A DNA stretch of 41,011 bases, taken from NCBI GenBank assembly GCA_021795355.1, contig JAJYPL010000012.1:1-41011 (forward strand). The letters run 5' to 3'. The DNA is from a bacterium. Its GTDB lineage: Bacteria; SZUA-79; Acidulodesulfobacterales; Acidulodesulfobacteraceae. A program made the translations under genes and the position numbers. The notes beneath the pieces are model-generated. The model did not search any database. It was not told where the DNA came from and was given only the letters and a program-made list of their open reading frames with translations. Positions 35,523-41,011 of this stretch are shown in pieces; position 1 is the first letter of the stretch; each line of letters begins with the position of its first letter.

Positions 35523-37058
35523 ATGAGCAGCTCTTTTGAAATAGAATTCGGAACTTCAGGCTACAGGGGAAAAATAGCCGACGATTTTACCTATGAATCC
35601 GTAAAAGTCGTTTCGCAGGCTGTCTGTGATTTTTTAAACGAAAAATATAAGGGGACTTTTCCTTCGAAACAGATAGTAATAGGTTACGATACCCGTTTTT
35701 TATCGGAAGAATTCGCAAAAATTAGCGCCTGCGTATTCTGCGCGAACGGTTTTAACGTACTTTTCGCCGATACTTTCACGCCTACGCCGGTTATCGCAAT
35801 TAAAATTTTAAAAGAAAAAGCTCTTGGCGCCATAAACATTACGGCAAGCCATAATCCTTACAATTATAACGGCATAAAATTTTCGCCGGAGTGGGGTGGG
35901 CCTGCTCTTCCCGAAGATACCGAAGTTTTAACTAAAAAATCCAACGAACTTCTTAAAAATCCAAGATATAATTTCATGGATTTTAACGAAGCAAAGAAAG
36001 CCGGACTATTAAAAGAAGAAGATTTTATCGGCTATTATGCCGAACTCGTAAAATCAAAACTTGATTTAAAACTTATAAAAGAAAATGCAGGCAGTTTATA
36101 TCCGTTCATTACTTCCCTTCACGGCACTTCTAAAGGCATAATAGGAAAAATTCTCGGAGAAGCCGGTTATCAATTTAAAGAAATATACGAAGAAAGAGAT
36201 GCCTTTTTTAAACCCGGATTTGCGCCGGACCCGTCCGCTAAAAATTTAAAAGAGATGGGCGGATTAATTAAAGAATATAACGGATACGACGGAAAAAACG
36301 GCGCCGGCAGCCGTGAAGAAGAGGGAATGATAAATGCAGCAAAGGTTGAAAAGTCGGAAAAAGGCAAGAAAACCGCGATAGGCCTTGCGGCCGACGGAGA
36401 CGCCGACAGATACGGCATATTGGACGAAGACGGCGAATTCGTCGAGCCTAATATTATATTTCCGCTTCTTTACAATTATTATATCGAAGGAAAAGGGATA
36501 AAAGGAGACGCCGCAAGAAGCGTCGCTACTTCGGCTTTATTGGACAGGATAGCAAGGCATTACGGATTTAAAGTTTTAGAAACGCCGGTCGGCTTTAAAT
36601 ACCTCGGCAAGCTTATATCGGAAGAAAAAGTCGTTATAGCCGGCGAAGAGTCTTCCGGACTTACGGTTATCGGACATACGCCCGACAAAGACGGAATTTA
36701 TACATGCCTTTTAGTTTTAGAAATGCTCGCTTATTACAAAAAACCCCTTAAGGTTTTAGTAAAAGATATTCTTGAAAAATTCGGTCCTATTTTTACTAAA
36801 AGAATAAACGTACCGGTCAATAAAGAAAAGTTTAAAGCCGAAATAGACGAAAAAATGGAAAAATTTCCCGACGTTTTTAAAGGCAGGAAAGTTACCGGAA
36901 AAAACCTTACCGACGGATATAAAGTCTTTTTCGACGACGATTCATGGCTTTTGGCAAGACTCTCCGGTACGGAAGACCTAATGCGCATATACGGAGAAGC
37001 GGACACCGAACAAAACCTCGACGTTCTAATTAGCGCTTTTCAGAAATATTTAATTTAA
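35523..37058 (+). CDS. Phosphohexomutase (phosphoglucomutase/phosphomannomutase)
   Basis: A 511-residue alpha-D-phosphohexomutase. The phosphoserine loop is TASHNPYNYNGIKFS with Ser109, the metal loop is ADGDADRYGI, the sugar loop is GEESSG, and the phosphate-binding loop is RLSGTEDLMRIYGE. A charged insertion (about residues 255-285, rich in Gly/Glu/Lys) precedes the metal loop. AAAGGAGAA lies before the ATG. It probably supplies mannose-1-phosphate or glucose-1-phosphate to the nucleotidyltransferase just upstream; sequence does not settle which sugar. Confidence 0.92.
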   Translation: MSSSFEIEFGTSGYRGKIADDFTYESVKVVSQAVCDFLNEKYKGTFPSKQIVIGYDTRFLSEEFAKISACVFCANGFNVLFADTFTPTPVIAIKILKEKALGAINITASHNPYNYNGIKFSPEWGGPALPEDTEVLTKKSNELLKNPRYNFMDFNEAKKAGLLKEEDFIGYYAELVKSKLDLKLIKENAGSLYPFITSLHGTSKGIIGKILGEAGYQFKEIYEERDAFFKPGFAPDPSAKNLKEMGGLIKEYNGYDGKNGAGSREEEGMINAAKVEKSEKGKKTAIGLAADGDADRYGILDEDGEFVEPNIIFPLLYNYYIEGKGIKGDAARSVATSALLDRIARHYGFKVLETPVGFKYLGKLISEEKVVIAGEESSGLTVIGHTPDKDGIYTCLLVLEMLAYYKKPLKVLVKDILEKFGPIFTKRINVPVNKEKFKAEIDEKMEKFPDVFKGRKVTGKNLTDGYKVFFDDDSWLLARLSGTEDLMRIYGEADTEQNLDVLISAFQKYLI

Positions 37059-37083
37059 ACAAAAACAATAATATATATCATAT

Positions 37084-37110
37084 GTCATTCCCGCGAAAGC
37101 GGGAATCCAG
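37084..37110. repeat. REP-like hairpin, GTCATTCCCGCG family
   Basis: The element runs from GTCATTCCCGCG to CGGGAATCCAG with the stem ATTCCCGC / GCGGGAAT around AAA. It is the same motif as at 31942-31968 and 32001-32027. It ends 11 bases before the next ATG. Confidence 0.7.
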
Positions 37111-37121
37111 AAAAATCAAAT

Positions 37122-37769
37122 ATGAAATTTTACACTATACCCGCAGGACCTTTCGAAGTTAATACCTATATAGTATTTAACGATAAAGTCGAAGAAAGCA
37201 GCAAAAACGGCAAAAAAGCAGGATTTATAATAGACCCGGGCGGACAGGAAAAGAAAATAGAAAAAATAATTAAGGACGAGAATATCGATTTAAAATTCAT
37301 ACTGAATACCCATTGTCATATTGACCATGTCTTAATGGACAACTATTTTAAAGAAAAATACGGTATCGATATTATAGCTGCTAAAGAAGAAGAATATATA
37401 CTTAAAAATCTGGAAGAGCAGGCGGAATATCTCGGTTTTGAATATACCGGCGAAGTTAAAATCGACAGATATTTAAAAGACGGCGAAATTATCGAAACCG
37501 AAGGCATTAAGATTCTTCCTATTTTTACGCCGGGACATTCGCCCGGAGGCGTCTCGTTTTTAGCAAACGATGAGCATCTTTTCAGCGGCGATACGCTTTT
37601 TAGGAATACCGTCGGAAGAACCGACATACTCGGCGGCTCGCAGGAGCAGTTAATAAGTTCTATTAAAAATAAGCTTATGGTTTTAGACGATGCGTTAAAA
37701 GTTTATCCGGGTCACGGCGAACCGACGACTATAGGATACGAAAGAAAATTTAACCCGTATTTGATATAG
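37122..37769 (+). CDS. Metallo-beta-lactamase-fold hydrolase, glyoxalase-II-like
   Basis: A 215-residue cytoplasmic hydrolase. The dinuclear metal motif is HCHIDH (64-69), followed by FTPGHSPGG, SGDTLFRNTVGRTD and YPGHGEPTTIGYERKFNPYL. This is the YcbL/glyoxalase-II-like pattern, acting on thioesters such as S-D-lactoylglutathione or related metabolites. The length is that of the short YcbL group that lacks the C-terminal helical domain of true GloB. A REP-like hairpin stands right before the start codon, and no ribosome-binding site is evident. Stop is TAG. Confidence 0.88.
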   Translation: MKFYTIPAGPFEVNTYIVFNDKVEESSKNGKKAGFIIDPGGQEKKIEKIIKDENIDLKFILNTHCHIDHVLMDNYFKEKYGIDIIAAKEEEYILKNLEEQAEYLGFEYTGEVKIDRYLKDGEIIETEGIKILPIFTPGHSPGGVSFLANDEHLFSGDTLFRNTVGRTDILGGSQEQLISSIKNKLMVLDDALKVYPGHGEPTTIGYERKFNPYLI

Positions 37770-37786
37770 TTATATATTTACAGCGG

Positions 37787-37874
37787 GGAAAATGTGTCAG
37801 ATTAATTTTCTGCATATGCAAAAGTGAATTAATTTTAAAAGCTTATTTCGGAAAATTAATCTGACACATTTTCC
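37787..37874. repeat. Long palindromic repeat, GTGTCAGATTAA family
   Basis: The arms at 37787-37810 and 37851-37874 (GGAAAATGTGTCAGATTAAT and complement) match perfectly over 24 bases with a 40-base loop. Best-preserved copy of the family at 3052-3141. It lies between the hydrolase and coaBC and may end transcription of the former. Confidence 0.85.
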
Positions 37875-37898
37875 GATAAAATTTACTTTTTTAAAACA

Positions 37899-39131
37899 AT
37901 GAGCCTGAATAACAAAAACATACTGCTCTGCATTACCGGTTCTATATCGTGCTACAAAAGCGTCGATTTATACAGAAGACTTAAAAAAGCCGGAGCAAAC
38001 ATAAACATTATCGTAAGCGCCTCCGCCGCAAAATTTATTTCGCCTTATATTTTTGAATCTTTCGGCGAACAGGTTTTTGAAGACGATGCTTTTAAAAGTC
38101 CTCTTTCGCATATCGAATTGTCGAAATTCGCCGATATTATACTCATAGCGCCTGCGACTTATAACACGATTAATAAAATTGCCGCCGGTATCGCCGATAC
38201 GCTTATTACTTTAACTGTTGCGGCTGCGCCGGATAAACCGAAATTGCTTGTCCCCGCGATGAATCCCAATATGTATGCAAATAAAATATTAAAAGAAAAT
38301 ATTAAAAAGCTTTGCGAGTTTAATTTTTCTGTTGTTTCTCCGGCAACAGGCGCAGCCGCCTGCGGCGATTACGGAGAGGGTAAATTTCCGGAAATAGACG
38401 ACATTATTTTCGAAGTAGAATCCGCTTTTAAAGAAAAAACGCTTAAAGGCAAAAAGGTTTTGGTTACCGCCGGAGCTACGAGAGAATATCTCGATCCCGT
38501 CAGGTTTATGTCCAACGGCTCAAGCGGGAAAATGGGTATAAGTCTGGCGAATGCTGCGCTTAAAGCCGGAGCCGAAGTTACGCTTATCGCCCTTAATATC
38601 GAAAGCGGAGGCAGCGCTAAATACATAAACGGGCGTATAAAGATTATAAAACGCGCAGACTTTGCCGGACTAAAAGAGGCATTGCTCGCCGAATTTAAAA
38701 AAACGGATATTCTTTTTATGGCGGCGGCGGTTTCCGATTACAGTTTTAAAGAAAAAAGCCCCGTGAAGATTAAAAAAAGCGGCATTAGCGAAGCTTCAGG
38801 AAATAAAAGTTCTAATGATAATGCAGCGTCTCCAACCCTTAACGTAGAACTCGTTCAAAACGAAGATTTATTAAAAACCGTCTCCGGAATAAAACGAGCC
38901 GGACAGATAGTTTTCGGCTTTGCCGCCGAAACAGATTCCGTAATAGAAAACGGACGAAAAAAACTTTCCGAAAAGTCCTTAGACTACATTTTCATAAACG
39001 ACGTATCGAAAGATATTATAGGCGGCGAAGAAAACGAAGGCTTTTTAATAAATAAATCCGGTGAAATAAAAAGTTTCAAAAGGGAAAACAAAGAAATACT
39101 CGCTGAAAAATTAATCGGCGAAGTAGCATAA
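37899..39131 (+). CDS. coaBC: Bifunctional phosphopantothenoylcysteine decarboxylase/phosphopantothenate-cysteine ligase
   Basis: A 410-residue fusion for two steps of CoA synthesis. The CoaC flavoprotein half (1 to about 180) has ITGSISCYKS, the active-site His71 in SHIELSKFAD, PAMNPNM (119-125), and the active-site Cys155 in ACGDYGEGKFPE. The CoaB half (from about 183) has VLVTAGATREYLDPVRF, SNGSSGKMG, and later FGFAAETD. Length is normal. With coaD it supplies CoA. No clear ribosome-binding site lies before the ATG. Confidence 0.95.
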   Translation: MSLNNKNILLCITGSISCYKSVDLYRRLKKAGANINIIVSASAAKFISPYIFESFGEQVFEDDAFKSPLSHIELSKFADIILIAPATYNTINKIAAGIADTLITLTVAAAPDKPKLLVPAMNPNMYANKILKENIKKLCEFNFSVVSPATGAAACGDYGEGKFPEIDDIIFEVESAFKEKTLKGKKVLVTAGATREYLDPVRFMSNGSSGKMGISLANAALKAGAEVTLIALNIESGGSAKYINGRIKIIKRADFAGLKEALLAEFKKTDILFMAAAVSDYSFKEKSPVKIKKSGISEASGNKSSNDNAASPTLNVELVQNEDLLKTVSGIKRAGQIVFGFAAETDSVIENGRKKLSEKSLDYIFINDVSKDIIGGEENEGFLINKSGEIKSFKRENKEILAEKLIGEVA

Positions 39132-39175
39132 AAGATATTAAGGAATATCTCTGCGTTTGATGTCGCGGTTTTTTA

Positions 39176-39206
39176 TCGTTATTGCGAGTTTAAGTGAAGC
39201 AATCCC
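39176..39206. repeat. REP-like palindrome remnant, GTTATTGCGAG family
   Basis: The interval has CGTTATTGCGAGTTTAAGTG followed by AAGCAATCCC, a diverged copy of the family at 28570-28605. Confidence 0.5.
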
Positions 39207-39501
39207 TAAAATAAAAATAAATCAGCCGTCGGTTTTCCTTTTCAGCGTAAAAACAATGTTGTTTTATGCTTAATTTATTTCAAATTCGGTATTTGGGTTA
39301 CAATTTACCGGGTTTTCAATTGTTGTCAACTTTTAATTTGTCTATTGATTTTAACTTTTAATATGTCATAATATTATTTAACTATTATTTACTGCTAAAA
39401 TATCAACTTTTTATTTTTCTTAAATTTCAACGCCTATTTACTTAATGCTTATTTAAATCTAATCACCTCCTTTTATAAACTTTTTGATTAATTTATACGC
39501 C

Positions 39502-39653
39502 TTATAACCCCCTTTTTGTGATTAAATCTAAAACCTTAAATTATGCATTTGTAAAGGGCGGGCTAACGCCCGTGCTTCGCATAAGGCCTGACGGCCTTAC
39601 CCTTGACAAATGCATTTAAGGTTTTATTCTTTGGTCAAGGGGGTTATAAGGGT
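39502..39653. repeat. Large nested inverted repeat inside the insertion sequence
   Basis: CCTTATAACCCCCTT (from 39502) is the inverse of AAGGGGGTTATAAGG (to 39653). Farther in, AAACCTTAAATTATGCATTTG (shortened by two bases on the other side) is the inverse of CAAATGCATTTAAGGTTT. In the centre are two GC-rich hairpins, GGGCGGGCTAACGCCCG and AAGGCCTGACGGCCTTA. It lies directly after the transposase stop on its strand, so it may be a strong terminator or a small element inserted in the IS. Confidence 0.7.
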
Positions 39654-39667
39654 AAAATTAATCTGTT

Positions 39668-40888
39668 TTAGGCAGTTGCGTAGAGTTCCTTTGATTCCTT
39701 AAACATCCTTTGTCTTTTTATTTTTTTAATCGGTACTGCGTTTTCATCGTAAATGCCTATAGTCTTATGCCCGTAGGATATAGAAATAGTTCCGTTTATA
39801 TGTTTATTTACCGTAACGCGGGCTTTTGCGAAAGAGTATCTGAAGTCCTGCCTTTCTATCTGAAAGACTTTGCCGTTCCATTTTACGCAGTTTGCATTAT
39901 CGACTATCCTTTCTTCTTTTACGCAAAATATATTGTCTAAATCGACTGTCGTTTTTAAGAAAAAAGAATCAGGCGACAGCGGTTCTTTTTTAAACTTGTT
40001 GTTATAGTCCGGCAGAAAGACTTTTTCAATGTAATCATTTGCTTCATCCATACTGTTTATATTGTGCAATTTTAATTCTTTAACGAGCCTGTCCTGAAAA
40101 GTTTTAAAAAGCCTTTCGACTCTGCCTTTAGCCTGGGGAGAATTTGCATTTATCATAGTTATATTTAAAGATTTTAAAGCTCTTTGAATCTGAGTATCTT
40201 CCTGTTCTTCTTTTATATTTACGTGAACTCCGCCGCGTCTTGTCGTAGTGAACATAGAAGCCCTGTCCACATATAATGAGCCGAATATACCTTTTTCTTC
40301 CACAACCGATTTAATTACGGACATATTGTTTAGCGTTGAATCTGAATCAAAGATACGGGCTTTGTATATCTCTGAGGCCGCATCGTCCATTATTGCTATA
40401 AGATGTGACTCGTAATCAGAAAACCATATATGGTCTGAAGTATCCATTAAAAGCATCATGCCTGTTTCCGGTTTTCTTTCCCTTTTTCTTCTATGTACCT
40501 TTTTTCTTGTTTTCATTATAAGCCCTGCGTTTAATAAAGTTTTATAAAGATGGGTGTAACTTATTTCTATGTTTTCTTCTTTCTTTAGAATATCTCTGTA
40601 ATGAGCGACGTTAAAACCCTTGTATTTGTCTTTATAAAGCGTAAGAATCTTTTCCAGCACTTCCATATCTATAAGCTTTGGTCCCGTTTTCGTCCTTCTA
40701 TCGTAGAGTCCGTCAAAGCCGTACTTTTCATATCTTCTTTTAATTCTTGACATATGTCTTGGAGTATAACCAAGTATATATGCCGCCTGACTCCATGTGT
40801 AAATCTTTGCCACTGCTTTTAAAATGACCTCTCTTATTAACATAACTTTTTCTACTCCTTTATCAGAATAATCTGATATAATTTTCAT
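39668..40888 (-). CDS. IS1202/ISNCY-type DDE transposase
   Basis: A 406-residue transposase. The N-terminal helix-turn-helix region (about 16-60) has WSQAAYILGYTPRHMSRIKRRY, followed by a second HTH (KGFNVAHYRDILKKE). The integrase-like core has the acidic triad Asp149 (LLMDTSDHIWF), Asp208 (LYVDRASMF) and Glu258 (SPQAKGRVER). This pattern matches ISNCY transposases of the IS1202 group. No frameshift or missing catalytic residue, so it looks functional. AGGAGG (minus strand, 40899-40904) precedes the ATG by about ten bases, next to a hairpin arm. Confidence 0.9.
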   Translation of the reverse strand: MKIISDYSDKGVEKVMLIREVILKAVAKIYTWSQAAYILGYTPRHMSRIKRRYEKYGFDGLYDRRTKTGPKLIDMEVLEKILTLYKDKYKGFNVAHYRDILKKEENIEISYTHLYKTLLNAGLIMKTRKKVHRRKRERKPETGMMLLMDTSDHIWFSDYESHLIAIMDDAASEIYKARIFDSDSTLNNMSVIKSVVEEKGIFGSLYVDRASMFTTTRRGGVHVNIKEEQEDTQIQRALKSLNITMINANSPQAKGRVERLFKTFQDRLVKELKLHNINSMDEANDYIEKVFLPDYNNKFKKEPLSPDSFFLKTTVDLDNIFCVKEERIVDNANCVKWNGKVFQIERQDFRYSFAKARVTVNKHINGTISISYGHKTIGIYDENAVPIKKIKRQRMFKESKELYATA

Positions 40889-40889
40889 A

Positions 40890-40932
40890 AGCGGATAACC
40901 TCCTTTAATTAGCGTTAATGGTGTTATCCGCT
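40890..40932 (-). promoter_or_regulatory. Hairpin flanking the transposase ribosome-binding site
   Basis: AGCGGATAAC and GTTATCCGCT (40890-40899 and 40923-40932) form a perfect ten-base stem around a 23-base loop. On the transposase strand the loop carries most of the AGGAGG and its last G is in the stem. It could limit translation of the transposase, as leader hairpins do in several other insertion sequences. Confidence 0.55.
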
Positions 40933-41011
40933 ATTTTATTATTATTTTTAGTTAAGGAATAGACATTTTGAAAGTTATTTTGCTATAGACATTTTAAAAG
41001 TTTTTAACATT

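Larger units (their letters stand above)
39132..39667. other. Gene-free region: REP remnant, IS left end and nested inverted repeat
   Basis: These 536 bases contain a small hairpin after coaBC (39133-39150), a REP-like remnant (39176-39206), the left end of the insertion sequence (39321 onward) and a large nested inverted repeat (39502-39653). No coding sequence was seen. Confidence 0.7.
39321..41009 (-). mobile_element. IS1202/ISNCY-type insertion sequence, apparently complete
   Basis: One transposase gene is flanked by matching ends. The left end begins TGTTGTCAACTTTTAATTTG (39321), and the right end, read inward on the minus strand from 41009, begins TGTTAAAAACTTTTAAAATG. About 36 of the first 50 bases agree. 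Each end contains two tandem copies of an ACTTTTAAnnTGTC motif spaced about 28 bases apart, likely transposase-binding sites. The element is about 1.69 kb. Only two bases remain to the right in the window, so a target duplication cannot be tested. The left non-coding part contains an extra nested inverted repeat. Confidence 0.75.

Noticed and set aside
39540-39610. Integron attC site in the IS non-coding region
   Set aside because: GGCTAACGCCC resembles part of an attC core, but no integrase, no matching core pair and no cassette are present; the hairpins are explained by the nested inverted repeat.
1-41011. CRISPR array, prophage or defence island
   Set aside because: No regularly spaced direct repeats with unique spacers, no phage structural genes and no recognised defence genes were seen; the repeats found are dispersed palindromes.

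Overview
This is an AT-rich chromosomal window from a Gram-negative bacterium. The lipid A and LPS genes (lpxK, an LpxL/LpxM-type acyltransferase, gmhB, lptE), an outer-membrane beta-barrel gene and an OmpA/Pal-like protein show the diderm envelope. A Fur box, a cobalamin riboswitch, phosphoketolase and an HD-GYP protein would fit an AT-rich member of the former Deltaproteobacteria, possibly an acidophilic group such as Acidulodesulfobacterales. That placement is a guess from gene content. Most of the window is housekeeping sequence, interrupted by many small palindromic intergenic repeats and, at the right edge, one insertion sequence.

Layout. 1-2.7 kb: the end of a KdpD/universal-stress-type gene, then rarA and a NiCoT-family Ni/Co permease read leftwards behind a cobalamin riboswitch. 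3.2-5.2 kb: a Fur-family regulator and an Nramp-like metal transporter with a good Fur box at its promoter. 5.3-7.5 kb: a porin-like gene broken by one in-frame TAG, and a cysteine-rich OmpA-like protein. 7.6-10 kb: HAD hydrolase, FmdB-type zinc ribbon, Crp/Fnr regulator, rsmD. 10-15 kb: phosphoketolase and CopA copper ATPase, both leftward. 15.4-16.8 kb: a Lpd-like flavoprotein. 16.9-21.8 kb: a leftward envelope operon coaD-aspartate aminotransferase-lpxK-lpxL-gmhB, in which lpxK needs a -1 frameshift. 22-23.8 kb: rpsT, holA, secG and a tRNA-Leu whose anticodon reads AAG. 23.8-25.5 kb: HD-GYP protein and a metallo-beta-lactamase-fold hydrolase. 25.8-31.9 kb: gapA-pgk-lspA-leuS-lptE. 32.1-39.1 kb: PAP2 phosphatase, a sugar nucleotidyltransferase fused to a degenerate mutase, an intact phosphohexomutase, a glyoxalase-II-like hydrolase and coaBC. 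39.3-41.0 kb: an IS1202/ISNCY-type element with both ends visible.

How the genes work together. Several modules feed envelope construction: CoA (coaD, coaBC), lipid A (lpxK, lpxL), heptose (gmhB), sugar activation (nucleotidyltransferase plus phosphohexomutase) and LPS export (lptE). A second theme is metal handling: Fur with the Nramp-like carrier, the B12-controlled NiCoT permease, and CopA.

The points most worth checking are (i) lpxK split at a dnaX-like A AAA AAG site, (ii) the tRNA-Leu(AAG) beside secG, at the place where E. coli has tRNA-Leu(GAG), (iii) the amber-interrupted porin gene, and (iv) at least four families of small palindromes plus two larger nested inverted-repeat elements. 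I did not find a clearly new multi-gene system, a CRISPR array or a phage.
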